A stretch of DNA of 64,000 nt from Shouchella lonarensis (GCF_900096965.1 NZ_FMYM01000002.1:62001-126000), one strand, 5' to 3'; shown: positions 8,263-17,925, counted from the stretch's first letter. The notes: generated by a model not told the origin, from the sequence alone. A program made the numbers and translations.

Positions 8263-9555
8263 ATGTCATTAAGTTCAAAACGGCTACACGAAGAGAAAGT
8301 ATTTAAAGACCCTGTACATCGTTATATACACGTACGTGATACGTTAATTTGGTTGTTAATCGGTACAAAAGAGTTTCAACGATTGCGACGCGTTCGTCAA
8401 TTGGGGACGACATCCATGACGTTCCATGGTGCAGAGCATTCTCGTTTTAGTCACTCACTTGGCGTGTATGAAATTACCCGGCGAATGATAAATGTGTTTG
8501 CGGGACGAGATCATTGGAACGAGGAAGACCGTTTGCTTGTGTTAAGTGCGGCGTTATTACATGACGTTGGACACGGACCGTTCTCGCATAGTTTTGAAAA
8601 AGTCTTTCATACCGACCACGAATGGTGGACAAGGCAGATCATTTTAGGTGAGACCGAAGTGAATGCGGTATTACGCCAAGTTGATCCACAATTTCCACAA
8701 GCGGTGGCTGATGTCATCGCGAAAAAGTCATCAAATAAACTTATGACGAGCATGATTTCTAGTCAAATCGATGCCGATCGGATGGATTATTTACTGCGCG
8801 ACGCTTATTACACAGGGGTGAGTTACGGTCACTTTGATTTAGAACGAATTTTACGAGTGATGCGTCCTGAATGTGACCAAGTTGTTGTGAAAGCAAGTGG
8901 GATGCACGCGGTTGAAGATTACATTATGAGTCGTTACCAAATGTATTGGCAAGTGTATTTCCATCCAGTGACGCGTAGTTCTGAAGTCATTTTGAGCAAA
9001 ATTTTATGGCGGGTGCGTAAGTTACAAGAAAAAGGTTATAAATTTCGACAGCCACCCCGCCACTTTGCGTCACTATTTACGAATGAACTTTCACTTGATG
9101 ACTATTTACGCTTAGATGAAACGGTCATGTATTTTTATTTCCAAGCATGGCAAGACGAAGAGGACCCAATTTTACGTGATTTGTGTACGCGTTTTTTGAA
9201 CCGTCGTTTATTTCAATATATCGAGTTTCAGCCAGAAAAACGCGAGGAAGATTGGCAAAAGTTGCAACAGCTATTTATGGAGATGGGGGTCGATCCTGAC
9301 TATTATTTGGTGCAAGACTCGTCGTCGGATTTACCATATGATGTGTATCGTCCAGGTGCGGGGGAACGTGTGCCAATTCAATTGTTAATGCCGGATGGAT
9401 CTTTGAGAGAGCTATCGCAAGAGTCGAATGTCGTCGAGGCGATTTCTGGGAAGAAACGGACGGATTATAAGTTGTATTATCCAAAGGACACCTTGTCTGC
9501 TTGTGGACAGCGGGTGGCGAGGGAAGAGGCTGTGCGGATATTGACGAGGGGATAG
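8263..9555 (+). CDS. ywfO: HD-domain phosphohydrolase, YwfO/dNTPase family
   Basis: Probable metal-dependent deoxynucleoside triphosphate triphosphohydrolase. 430 residues from ATG 8263, preceded by AGGGGGA; a GTG at 8239 opens the frame but carries the ribosome site inside it. HD motif residues are visible in order: H in AEHSRFSHSLG (about residue 59), HD in LLHDVGHGPFSH (100-101) and D in SSQIDADRMDYLL. A second invariant block SYGHFDLERI follows. Length equals B. subtilis YwfO (about 433). The Enterococcus faecalis relative EF1143 hydrolyses dNTPs; activity here is inferred from family. Single-gene unit with its own promoter. Confidence 0.9.
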   Translation: MSLSSKRLHEEKVFKDPVHRYIHVRDTLIWLLIGTKEFQRLRRVRQLGTTSMTFHGAEHSRFSHSLGVYEITRRMINVFAGRDHWNEEDRLLVLSAALLHDVGHGPFSHSFEKVFHTDHEWWTRQIILGETEVNAVLRQVDPQFPQAVADVIAKKSSNKLMTSMISSQIDADRMDYLLRDAYYTGVSYGHFDLERILRVMRPECDQVVVKASGMHAVEDYIMSRYQMYWQVYFHPVTRSSEVILSKILWRVRKLQEKGYKFRQPPRHFASLFTNELSLDDYLRLDETVMYFYFQAWQDEEDPILRDLCTRFLNRRLFQYIEFQPEKREEDWQKLQQLFMEMGVDPDYYLVQDSSSDLPYDVYRPGAGERVPIQLLMPDGSLRELSQESNVVEAISGKKRTDYKLYYPKDTLSACGQRVAREEAVRILTRG

Positions 9556-9588
9556 AGAAGCTGTGCCCATGAAGGGTGTGGCTTCTTA

Positions 9589-9627
9589 AATTTTATATAC
9601 ATGTCAGCAGCACATGTATATAAAATT
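9589..9627 (+). repeat. Perfect 16-bp inverted repeat, AT-rich hairpin
   Basis: AATTTTATATACATGT (9589-9604) and ACATGTATATAAAATT (9612-9627) are exact reverse complements around a 7-base loop. It lies 34 bases after the ywfO stop. There is no G+C core and no separate T-run, so it is an unusual terminator; it could also be a protein-binding dyad. About 150 bases of AT-rich sequence without a gene follow before the next start. Confidence 0.8.
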
Positions 9628-9779
9628 GAGATCAAAATAAAATGAACAATCAAACAAAGTAGGATTTTCTCAGTAAAATGTGGTTAAATGTCGATTTATG
9701 CTTGTATTCTCTGCTTAGATTTGATATCTTTTGAGAAGGTGTTTACATAATAAATAGGAAAATTTGAGGAGGAAAATAA

Positions 9780-11198
9780 ATGAATTGCCAACAATGCCAA
9801 GCGCCTTTATCAGGAACAGAAGGCTTTTGTAGTCAGTGCGGAGCGAAAGTAAACATTGCGCCACCACAGCCAAAGAAACCGTTTTTCACAAAAAAAAGAA
9901 TCCAAATTTTTGCTGTTGTAGGTGGTGTTTTCATTGCTGGGGGAATCGCGTACCAAGTAGGATCATATATCCATTCCCCAGATCGTGTCGTCAGAGCATT
10001 GGAGAAAGCGGTTGAAAATGAAGATGCAGAGGGGCTTGTAAAATTATTATCTTCAAATCGTGATGATTGGGAAGTGGGCCTAAAAGAAGCAGAAGCATTA
10101 TTGGACTATCTCAAAGAAGATGAGAGATCTATGGATAGAGTAATGACGACATTATTTGACCAAGCAGACATGTACCGTCAACAATCTGGGGATGCGAAAC
10201 GTGATATCGATCAAATCTATGGTGATGTGTCGGCCTCGTTATTGTTAAAAGAAACTGGGAGAAGCTGGTTCTTATATGATACATACGAAATAGAGATGAT
10301 CCCTGTTCATTTAGAAGCGTCTGTCCCTGAGGAAGCTATACTTTATTTCAATGATGAAGAAGTACCAGCAGTGGATAAAGAGAACGATTTGTATGGTCCT
10401 TTTGGTCCGGGGAAATATGAGTTGAAAATGACTTTTCCAGATGCGCTTGTTGATGTAGAGGTGACGGAGACAGTGACATTGTTTGATGTGTATTCAGATA
10501 GGGAGCATGCCCTTTTTGATTCTGATGTTCGTGAAGTCTCAGTGACAGCAGCACATGATGATATGGACCTCTATGTCAATGGAGAAAAGACAGATGTGAC
10601 TGTAGGTGAAGGAGAGACATCTCTTGGATCACTTCCGACGGATGGCAGTGTGACGATGGCCGTCGAGAAATCGTTTCCTTGGGGGAAAGTACGATCAGAA
10701 GATGTAGAGATAGATGGTGGATATATGTATGTAGACGAGTTTCCGGTTGTGTCAGAGGAACAACAGGGAGAAATTATGGAGATGTTGAATGAGCACCGCG
10801 CGCAATATGTCGAAGCATTGGAGTCAGGCGATGGGGCAAAGATGAAACATGCATCAAAAGAATACCAAGAGGAGATAGAAGAAGCTGCAGAACACGCAGA
10901 TGACATTGACTTGAAGTTGAAAAAAGCGGAATACGCCTTGCCTTCTTTTGGGGAATTGAACTACAACGGCGGAAAAGAACGTTATGAAATTGAATTAGAA
11001 GTTGCATACACACATAAAGATCCAAATGAGTTTTACTCTTTTAGTGATAGAGTAGATAAAGATCATGCACGTGTGACGAATCACATTGCTGTTTACTACG
11101 ACGAAGGTAATAAGAAGTGGATGGTATCTACATCACAGGAGGGCTATGGTGACTATGCTTTCCGTAATGAAGAAGATGTGAAAGTGTATGATTTATAA
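9780..11198 (+). CDS. Zinc-ribbon membrane protein, TcaA/YvbJ-like
   Basis: 472 residues. The N-terminal zinc ribbon has CxxC pairs at Cys3/Cys6 and Cys17/Cys20. A proline/lysine linker, one membrane helix (about 41-60) and a long acidic extracytoplasmic region follow. The start of that region (SPDRVVRALEKAVENEDAEGL) and the overall architecture resemble the TcaA family of Staphylococcus (glycopeptide response) and B. subtilis YvbJ, but it is shorter and the later domains are divergent, so the family call is tentative. GAGGAGG lies eight bases before the ATG. The next gene encodes a second membrane protein with an identically spaced zinc ribbon, suggesting a functional pair. Function unknown. 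Confidence 0.75.
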   Translation: MNCQQCQAPLSGTEGFCSQCGAKVNIAPPQPKKPFFTKKRIQIFAVVGGVFIAGGIAYQVGSYIHSPDRVVRALEKAVENEDAEGLVKLLSSNRDDWEVGLKEAEALLDYLKEDERSMDRVMTTLFDQADMYRQQSGDAKRDIDQIYGDVSASLLLKETGRSWFLYDTYEIEMIPVHLEASVPEEAILYFNDEEVPAVDKENDLYGPFGPGKYELKMTFPDALVDVEVTETVTLFDVYSDREHALFDSDVREVSVTAAHDDMDLYVNGEKTDVTVGEGETSLGSLPTDGSVTMAVEKSFPWGKVRSEDVEIDGGYMYVDEFPVVSEEQQGEIMEMLNEHRAQYVEALESGDGAKMKHASKEYQEEIEEAAEHADDIDLKLKKAEYALPSFGELNYNGGKERYEIELEVAYTHKDPNEFYSFSDRVDKDHARVTNHIAVYYDEGNKKWMVSTSQEGYGDYAFRNEEDVKVYDL

Positions 11199-11291
11199 AA
11201 AGTAGATCAATAAGCTAGTCGTCAAAAAGATATGTAGGCGTAATGGAATAAGACCTTAGCACCACCACTATTGTTAAAAAGGAGAGATACA

Positions 11292-12080
11292 ATGCATTGT
11301 ATAAGTTGTGGACATGAGATAAGCACTGATGCCAAGTTTTGTACAAAGTGTGGGCATAATATGAGTGAAGGAACGGAAACAGCCGCAACCACGCAAATCC
11401 CATCAATAGACGAGCAGACAGGTGACCCTCGAGATGTGGGTTGGTCAAATGAACATGTTGAAAAGTCAAAAGAAACGGCATTGAATTACTGGGCTTTTGT
11501 GAAGGATATTTTAAAGTCGCCGTCAAAACGAGAATTAAATGACCATCAACATCATTTTGTGTTTGGATACATCAGTATTGTGCTCGTTTCTTTGTTTTAC
11601 GGGCTCGGTTTCTATTTTTATTGGAAAGAAAGCTTGGGTTTCGGTGGGGAAACAGCGTTTTTGAAAACTTTTTTTGAGAGCTTTCTTTCCGTAGGCTTAG
11701 AAGCCTTGTTTAGTGTGGTTTCTATCTTTTTAGTGACGCGATTCTTGTTTAAAGCGCCGTCGCTAACGTTTCATCACATCCTCGGTCGTTATGGCGCATT
11801 GATCACCATTCCAGTAGTTTGTTCAATAGCATTCTTTTTGTTAGCCATGATAGGGATGACCAGTTTGTCTGGGATACTAAGATCGTTAACATCTTTATTG
11901 CTGTTAATTGTCACGGTCATCACATTGCTTTCTTATAAAGACAAAGCAAAAGCGGCATTTGACCCGATTTATGCAGTGGCCTTGATTGTGTTAGCCAATG
12001 TGATATACACGAGGGTGCAATCAGAACTACTGTTTGGAGATTTTCTAGGAGGCACTTTCGGAAACTTATTGTCGTTTTAA
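11292..12080 (+). CDS. Zinc-ribbon multi-pass membrane protein, function unknown
   Basis: 262 residues. ATG 11292 follows AAAGGAGAG; a TTG at 11271 opens the frame earlier. The zinc ribbon Cys3-x2-Cys6, Cys17-x2-Cys20 has exactly the spacing of the preceding gene product. After a charged linker (about 30-100) there are five predicted membrane helices (about 95-115, 130-160, 170-195, 205-220, 230-250), resembling Yip1-type or DUF membrane regions but not identifiable by eye. The 93-base gap to the preceding gene holds no obvious terminator, so co-transcription is likely. I do not recognise the family beyond zinc-ribbon membrane protein. Confidence 0.75.
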   Translation: MHCISCGHEISTDAKFCTKCGHNMSEGTETAATTQIPSIDEQTGDPRDVGWSNEHVEKSKETALNYWAFVKDILKSPSKRELNDHQHHFVFGYISIVLVSLFYGLGFYFYWKESLGFGGETAFLKTFFESFLSVGLEALFSVVSIFLVTRFLFKAPSLTFHHILGRYGALITIPVVCSIAFFLLAMIGMTSLSGILRSLTSLLLLIVTVITLLSYKDKAKAAFDPIYAVALIVLANVIYTRVQSELLFGDFLGGTFGNLLSF

Positions 12081-12155
12081 ACTCATCTGCATTCAGGAGC
12101 GTCTATATGATATACTAGTGGCGTGCAATTGTTAACGGGAAAGGGGCGTGAGGAT

Positions 12156-12692
12156 GTGGATTTGTTGAACAATGATAACGGCAAGAAGCAGAAACGGTCA
12201 GCTGGTTTCACCATTTTAAGCAATGATGCGAATGATGGACACGGCGGCTATGGGGCAGGGACGTTAAACTTAGATCAAGTAACACCTTTATTCATTGATG
12301 TTGAGGCAGAAGAAGCATTCATTGATATGGGGGCAATGCACGCCCGCTCGGAAGTGGAAAAACGGGTAAAATTCATCCCTGATGCGGATGCAGTGCCAAA
12401 AGAGGGGGAGAAAGCATATTGGCTCGTTTGGATTACAATTGGTGTGAAAGACAAGCAGCCTTACTATGCGGGTGTTGCTGGTTGTTATATGACGGTCAAT
12501 AAAAAAGCAAAACGTGGGTATAAAAACTTGCCGGAGCATGTGAACTATATGGATAAGTCGATTAAAGGTCATATTCTTGTCGATCACATGGATGTGCGGT
12601 CACGAGCGGTGCTTAAAGATTTTCTTAAAGCGCACAATGAAGCGATGTGGCACCATGCTGACGCAAAGTTGCATCAAGACTTGGATGTATGA
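12156..12692 (+). CDS. ywhD: YwhD family protein
   Basis: 178 residues from the GTG at 12156, with AGGGGCG eight bases upstream; a GTG at 12123 and a TTG at 12162 are alternatives. The conserved opening GFTILSNDANDGHGGYGAG and the block PLFIDVEAEEAFIDMGAMHAR match the YwhD family of Bacillaceae, whose function is not known. Predicted soluble, no signal peptide. In B. subtilis ywhD adjoins pbpG (ywhE); here pepF and a GNAT gene lie between them, so the neighbourhood is partly conserved. A -10-like TATACT at 12111-12116 may mark its promoter. Confidence 0.85.
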   Translation: MDLLNNDNGKKQKRSAGFTILSNDANDGHGGYGAGTLNLDQVTPLFIDVEAEEAFIDMGAMHARSEVEKRVKFIPDADAVPKEGEKAYWLVWITIGVKDKQPYYAGVAGCYMTVNKKAKRGYKNLPEHVNYMDKSIKGHILVDHMDVRSRAVLKDFLKAHNEAMWHHADAKLHQDLDV

Positions 12693-12781
12693 ACAAATCG
12701 TGAATAAATGTGGACGATTGTTGCTTACGATCTCATTTGCACGTAAACTAGAAAGAGCAAGCGCAAGCATGCTAGGACAAG

Positions 12782-12810
12782 AAAAACACCGGGGAGACCT
12801 GGTGTTTTTT
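12782..12810 (+). terminator. Intrinsic terminator of ywhD
   Basis: AAAAACACCGGG (12782-12793) pairs with CCTGGTGTTTTT (12798-12809), loop GAGA, followed by a T-run. Confidence 0.85.
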
Positions 12811-12856
12811 TGTGTATAGACATGATTGCGTAAATAGGACTTTCAAGTATTTTGCT

Positions 12857-12900
12857 TAAAAACGCTCAGCGCATTTCTTTTTCTCGAAACGCGCTGAGCA
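12857..12900 (-). terminator. Intrinsic terminator of pepF (minus strand)
   Basis: GCTCAGCGC (12864-12872) and GCGCTGAGC (12891-12899) form the stem. On the minus strand it is followed by GTTTTTAAG, the usual T-tract. Confidence 0.8.
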
Positions 12901-12934
12901 ATAAGGTTGTTTAGTCGATCACTGGAGGGAGTGC

Positions 12935-14722
12935 CTACACGCTTTCTAGCTCTTCCACCAACTCCTGAAACTTCTCCATCGCCGCTTCAACTGGTGCACT
13001 AGTGGTCAAGTCGACACCTACTTTTTGCAGAAGAGCGAGTGGGAAGTCGGCGCTGCCACTTTGTAAGAATGTTAAATAATTGTCACGCACGTCTTCTTTA
13101 CCGGCTAAAATATCCGTCGCAATTTGAATCGCTGCAGCAAAGCCAGTTGCGTATTGGAATACGTAAAAAGCGCGATAAAAATGAGGGATACGTGACCAAC
13201 CATATTTCACTTCATCATCAAAAACAAGGTCTGGACCATTGTATGTCCGGAACAGGTTTTCATAAAGTGTATTCAAACTGCTTGCATCAAGTGGTTCACC
13301 ATCTTTTGCTCGTTCATGTGTTTGTTTTTCAAAGTCAGCAAACATGACTTGCGTGAAAAAGGTGCTACGGAATTGCTCAATAAAGTGATTGAGTAAGTAT
13401 GCGCGTGTGTTGCGGTCCGTTGCCTCCTCGAGCATATGGTTGATGAGCAAAATTTCATTGACCGTGGAAGCTACTTCTGCGACAAAAATGCGATATTGGG
13501 CTGTAATCGGCGGCTGATGCTTGCTTGAATAGTAGCTGTGCATCGCATGTCCCATTTCGTGTGCCAGTGTGAATAAGCTACTTAAGTCGTCATGATGATT
13601 GAGTAAGACAAACGGATGAACCCCGTACACACCAAGGTTGTATGCGCCTGAACGTTTTCCAGGTGTTTCTCGCACGTCGATGTAGCGTTTGTCTTTAAAA
13701 GAGGAAAGGGTGTCAACATAATCTTTTCCTAGTGGTGCAAGTGCCGTCAGCATCATTTCGTATGCCTCGTCATATTGGATGTCCATTTTTACACCAGGGG
13801 TGATGGGAACATTTAAATCATATTGACGAATTTCATCGACCCCAAGCTTGTCTTTCCGCAAGCGCGTGTAGGAGTGGAGCGGTTCAATATTTGCTTTGGC
13901 GGTTTCGATGAGTTGCTCATACACGCGTAAGTCGATATTGTCGTTAAACAGCGCTTGCGCGAGGGTTGAGTTGTAACCGCGCATGTTGGAAATCGTTGTG
14001 TTTTTCTTCACTTCGGCGGCATAGATCGTTGCAATGGTGTTGTTCATCTCTACATACGGTTTGTAATATGCTTTGTATGCTGCTTTTCGCTTTTCACGAT
14101 CTTCATCTTCAATGAGTTTTGCATACATGCCGCGCGTGAGTTGTACTTTCTCTCCACTATCATTGGTTACGTCGCCAAATTGGATGTCAGCGCTATTATA
14201 CATATTAAATGTATCACTTGGTGCGGAGAACGTTTCCCCAAGTTTAGAGAGAAGGGTCTCTTGTTCTTTCGGTAATACATGTGCTTTAAAGCGGAATGAT
14301 TTCCAAAGTTCGTCTTCAAAGTAAGCGAGCGCTTTTTCTGATTGAATGTAGCCCCGCAATGTTTCTTCCTCTAAGCTGAGGAGGAACGGTAAAAAGAATG
14401 ACGTTGCTTCGCTCAATTTCACGCCGAGTTGAGACGCTTTTGCTTGGAGTTGCTGTGCTTCAGCATTCCTTGTGTCTATGTCGGAAAAGAGCATCGCATA
14501 AGCGAACAATTTCCGCATCATAAACGATGTTTTTTCTTGCTTTTCTAAGAAGGCAAGCAAGCTTTTTCCGTCTTGAATGTGCCCATCAAATGTGTTTAAT
14601 TCATTTGCGTTTGTGAGGCAACGATCTGCTTCTTGTTGCCAGGAAGCAAGGTCGGGATAAATATCGGTTAAATCCCATTTTTCTACTGTAGGTACGTCAT
14701 CTCGTGATTGATAGGTTGTCAT
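12935..14722 (-). CDS. pepF: Oligoendopeptidase F
   Basis: Cytoplasmic M3-family zinc metallopeptidase that degrades oligopeptides; in B. subtilis overproduction of PepF (YjbG) affects sporulation phosphorelay peptides. 595 residues from ATG 14722, with AAGGAG about ten bases upstream; the ATG at 14746 overlaps that site. Zinc motif HEMGH at residues 388-392, with the third ligand glutamate about 25 residues on (FVAEVASTVNEI). The N-terminal helical domain and C-terminal GYGWSRIPHFYRAFYVFQYATG-like segment are standard (quoted here loosely; the visible text is YGWSRIPHFYRAFYVFQY). Monocistronic, ended by its own terminator. Confidence 0.93.
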   Translation of the reverse strand: MTTYQSRDDVPTVEKWDLTDIYPDLASWQQEADRCLTNANELNTFDGHIQDGKSLLAFLEKQEKTSFMMRKLFAYAMLFSDIDTRNAEAQQLQAKASQLGVKLSEATSFFLPFLLSLEEETLRGYIQSEKALAYFEDELWKSFRFKAHVLPKEQETLLSKLGETFSAPSDTFNMYNSADIQFGDVTNDSGEKVQLTRGMYAKLIEDEDREKRKAAYKAYYKPYVEMNNTIATIYAAEVKKNTTISNMRGYNSTLAQALFNDNIDLRVYEQLIETAKANIEPLHSYTRLRKDKLGVDEIRQYDLNVPITPGVKMDIQYDEAYEMMLTALAPLGKDYVDTLSSFKDKRYIDVRETPGKRSGAYNLGVYGVHPFVLLNHHDDLSSLFTLAHEMGHAMHSYYSSKHQPPITAQYRIFVAEVASTVNEILLINHMLEEATDRNTRAYLLNHFIEQFRSTFFTQVMFADFEKQTHERAKDGEPLDASSLNTLYENLFRTYNGPDLVFDDEVKYGWSRIPHFYRAFYVFQYATGFAAAIQIATDILAGKEDVRDNYLTFLQSGSADFPLALLQKVGVDLTTSAPVEAAMEKFQELVEELESV

Positions 14723-14897
14723 ATCGTTCACACTCCTTTTTTCCATCTTCTTTATTGTAGCACGAGTGCTTCAAAATATGTTTGGAAACCGATGAAGACT
14801 ACAATTGTTTATGAAAATAAGGGGGGAGAGGTGAGGTGGTTATGTTATACTAGACATAAATCTTTGCAAAGAACGTTCTAGTAAAGGCGGTGGAAAA

Positions 14898-15725
14898 ATG
14901 CTCTCTTCCGAGCAGAAGAAGTCGATCAAAGGCTTGCAGCAAACAGTCGAGAATGTAGATGGGATTCGAATGAAGTTGAATTGGGACATGCTTGAAATGG
15001 AACGAGGCGAGTCAGAAGACTACTTTTATTACGAGGATGGGGTTTTACGCGGCTATTTTGCGGTCTATTCGTTTGGCAACAAACTTGAATGTACAGGGAT
15101 GGTTGCACCTGAGGTACGTCGGCGTGGCATTGCTCGGCAGATGCTTGCCGATGTATGGCAAGACTGGGGTCGACAAACAGAACGCTTTTTATTAAATGCA
15201 CCACTTGATTCTGAAAATGGCAACGCTTTTATTCGTGCGGTCGGCGGGAAACGTGCGTTTACAGAATATCAACTTGTATGTAAAGAGATACCTGTACCAT
15301 CTATCAAGCCAGGGGTAAAAATCCGACCAGCCGTTGAGCAAGATGAAGCCGTCATCTATGCATTCGATGTGGAAGGATTTGAGATGACGACAGGTGAAGT
15401 GAAGTCGATGTATGCCAATACGGGGATGACAGGGTTGTATATGATTGAAATAGACGGTATCACTGTTGGTAAGCTTCGTCTCGATCGACAAGAAAAAGAA
15501 AGCTGGATTTACGGATTTGTGTTGACAAAAGAAAAGCGTGGCCAAGGAATTGGGCGTGCAGCGCTGACAGACGTTGTCCATCGCGAAGTGACAAATGGGA
15601 AAGAAGTATGGCTTGATGTGGCAGTTGAAAATGAAGCGGCGTTATCATTATACCGATCCTGTGGTTTTACGATGAGTGGGGCACAAATATATTACCAATT
15701 ACAAAAGGAAACAGCGCCTGTGTGA
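14898..15725 (+). CDS. Tandem-GNAT N-acetyltransferase
   Basis: 275 residues with two acetyl-CoA-binding GNAT folds. The first has motif A VRRRGIARQML (about 75-85), the second KEKRGQGIGRAAL (about 212-224) followed by DVAVENEAALSLYRSCGF, the canonical end of the domain. Both motif A loops (R/Q-x-x-G-x-G/A) look intact, although in many tandem proteins one half is inactive. AAGGCGGTGG precedes ATG 14898. Transcribed divergently from pepF and convergent with pbpG, with a shared terminator downstream. Substrate unknown; not one of the conserved B. subtilis neighbours. Confidence 0.82.
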   Translation: MLSSEQKKSIKGLQQTVENVDGIRMKLNWDMLEMERGESEDYFYYEDGVLRGYFAVYSFGNKLECTGMVAPEVRRRGIARQMLADVWQDWGRQTERFLLNAPLDSENGNAFIRAVGGKRAFTEYQLVCKEIPVPSIKPGVKIRPAVEQDEAVIYAFDVEGFEMTTGEVKSMYANTGMTGLYMIEIDGITVGKLRLDRQEKESWIYGFVLTKEKRGQGIGRAALTDVVHREVTNGKEVWLDVAVENEAALSLYRSCGFTMSGAQIYYQLQKETAPV

Positions 15726-15741
15726 CTGCACGGCGCTGTTT
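15709..15741. terminator. Convergent terminator (GNAT gene / pbpG)
   Basis: AAACAGCGCC (15709-15718) pairs exactly with GGCGCTGTTT (15732-15741). The 5' arm is inside the GNAT coding sequence; T-rich tails exist on both sides. Confidence 0.75.
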
Positions 15742-15767
15742 AAAAATTTATTGATGAAATTGTGACA

Positions 15768-17870
15768 TTACTGTAACTCTACTTCCCCTTCTACAGGGTG
15801 TTCTTGCGGAGGCGTTTCTACGCCGTCTTCAATACGAAACCATTTAAATAAACGCTTGAAAAAGCCATCTTCTTTTTTATCGGGTTCTTCTTGAAGGTCT
15901 TCAGCCGCCTCAGGGTTTTCACAAGACTTAACGGGTGCACTTCCTTCTAAGAAAGAAGTTTCCCGTCCCCCGGGGCAAGCATCTGTTGCTAAAAGCCCTG
16001 TATGAGGGTCAATGACGACAGAAGTCACACCCGCTGGCTTTGTGAATGGCAATGTCAATTCATCTGCCATTGCTTTTTCCATAAAATCGGCCCAAATCCG
16101 CTTAGCGAGATGCCCTTCCGCTGCTTGGTTGATGTTTTTGTCCTTATCGTATCCTGTCCAAACAACTGTAACAAGCTGTGGCGTATAGCCAACCATCCAA
16201 CTATCACGAGGGGTTGATCCTGACTTTCCTGCAGTTGGATGAGTGAGTTGTTTGGCAACACTGCCACCGGTTACAGACGTGTAGCTGTTCAACGAAGGTT
16301 CAAATACTGCTTTCATCATGTCGGTGAGCACGTATGTGGTTGCTTCATCAAGCACCTCTTCAAATTTTGCTTCTTGTTTAAAGGACTCTTTGCCATTTTC
16401 ATCAACCACTTTTTTTATAAATACAGGTTCACTCAATTTTCCCCCGTTTGCTAAAGCTGTGTACGCATTGGCCATGTCAAGGATGGAGACGGGTTGCGCA
16501 CCAAGGGCGAGTGATGGTTGTTCAGCAAATGAACCAAGTGCAAGTCGGTCGGACAGGGTGACTAGCTCATCTTGTCCAATAGACAAGTGTGTTTTGAGCG
16601 CGTAAATATTGTCTGAATACGCAATTGCTTCTAGCATCGTAATATAATCATTGGCATACACATCGTTGAAGTTGCGCGGTGCGTATGTTTTGTTGTTGTC
16701 ATACGTAAAAGAGGTGGCTTCGCTCAAAAACGTTGAAACAGGTGTAAAACCATTTTCTAAAGCAGCGTAATATAAAAATGGTTTCATTGTTGAACCCGGG
16801 TTACGTTTCGCCTGCGTTGCCCGATTAAATGGACTTTCAGCATAGTCTTTCCCGCCAACAAATGCCTTCACTTCGGCCGTTCTTGGATCGATTGCGACAA
16901 GTGCGACTTGCAAATCGGAATCAGGCATGTAGTGGTCAATGATTGACTCGGCCTCTTGTTGTAAATTAGGATCGAGTGTCGTATGCACAGTGAGGTGATC
17001 GGTGCCTGTATCGTCCATTTGCCCGTTTGCTTGAAGGGTTGCTTTGACGTGATCAAGGAAGTAAGGGGCGTTTGCTTGCGGTGCCGTAGATACTTCTTTC
17101 ACGAAGTTGAGTGGTTCTTCTTTTGCCTGTTGTGCCTCTTGTTCTGTAATGAAATCCATTTCCACCATACTTGCTAAAATAATGGCTTGACGGTCTTGTG
17201 CTTTTTCTAAGTCGACAAGAGGAGAATAGTAACTAGGACCTTTTGGAACGCCTGCTAGCATGGCTGCTTCGGCAAGAGAGAGGTCTTTTGCTGACTTCCC
17301 AAAGAAATGTTGTGCGGCCGCTTCGATGCCGTACGCGCCGTGTCCATAGTAAACCGTGTTCAAATAACCAGCAAGAATGTCCTCTTTAGAAAAATGTGCC
17401 TCTAGTCTAAGAGAATAAAGTAGCTCATTCCACTTTCGTAACCATGTTTTCTCATGCGTTAAGTATAAATTGCGTGCGTATTGTTGGGTAATCGTGCTCG
17501 CTCCTTGTGATCTAGAACCGGTCCGAATATTGGCGAGGATCGATCCGCCAATACGCTTAATATCAAATCCCCAGTGTCCATAGAAACGACGATCTTCAAT
17601 GGCGACGGTGGCATCTACAATATGTGGAGACATCTCTTCTAATGAGATGGGTTTCCGTGAATTTGTTGAACCGCTGACGAGTAAGGTTGCGTCCGCTGCA
17701 AGAAACTCAGTTGTCCTGGTAACATCAATTGGTGGTGGACCTTGCATCCGAACATAGGATAGTAAAACGATCAAGCTAAGTAAGAGAGCAATTGTAACAA
17801 TCAGTGAGAAACGAAAGAAGAAATATAGTTTTTTGAAGCGACGACGTTTATTTCTTGTAGCAATGTTCAC
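15768..17870 (-). CDS. pbpG: Class A penicillin-binding protein (PbpG/PBP2d type)
   Basis: Bifunctional peptidoglycan glycosyltransferase-transpeptidase, anchored by one N-terminal helix (about 17-40). The GTG at 17870 has AAGGATGG six bases upstream, giving 700 residues; the ATG at 17888 lacks a site. Glycosyltransferase: catalytic Glu92 in AIEDRRFYGH, then GASTITQQYARN. Transpeptidase: SxxK (STMK, Ser360), SDN at 419-421 and KSG at 549-551. Adjacent to speE-speB, as B. subtilis pbpG (ywhE), which is expressed in the forespore and acts in spore peptidoglycan with PbpF. An acidic, low-complexity tail ends the protein. I could not place a forespore promoter with confidence. Confidence 0.9.
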   Translation of the reverse strand: MNIATRNKRRRFKKLYFFFRFSLIVTIALLLSLIVLLSYVRMQGPPPIDVTRTTEFLAADATLLVSGSTNSRKPISLEEMSPHIVDATVAIEDRRFYGHWGFDIKRIGGSILANIRTGSRSQGASTITQQYARNLYLTHEKTWLRKWNELLYSLRLEAHFSKEDILAGYLNTVYYGHGAYGIEAAAQHFFGKSAKDLSLAEAAMLAGVPKGPSYYSPLVDLEKAQDRQAIILASMVEMDFITEQEAQQAKEEPLNFVKEVSTAPQANAPYFLDHVKATLQANGQMDDTGTDHLTVHTTLDPNLQQEAESIIDHYMPDSDLQVALVAIDPRTAEVKAFVGGKDYAESPFNRATQAKRNPGSTMKPFLYYAALENGFTPVSTFLSEATSFTYDNNKTYAPRNFNDVYANDYITMLEAIAYSDNIYALKTHLSIGQDELVTLSDRLALGSFAEQPSLALGAQPVSILDMANAYTALANGGKLSEPVFIKKVVDENGKESFKQEAKFEEVLDEATTYVLTDMMKAVFEPSLNSYTSVTGGSVAKQLTHPTAGKSGSTPRDSWMVGYTPQLVTVVWTGYDKDKNINQAAEGHLAKRIWADFMEKAMADELTLPFTKPAGVTSVVIDPHTGLLATDACPGGRETSFLEGSAPVKSCENPEAAEDLQEEPDKKEDGFFKRLFKWFRIEDGVETPPQEHPVEGEVELQ

Positions 17871-17925
17871 ATGAAACCATCCTTTCATTTAGGGAAAACG
17901 TCTTTACGCTTATTTTGGGAAGAAA

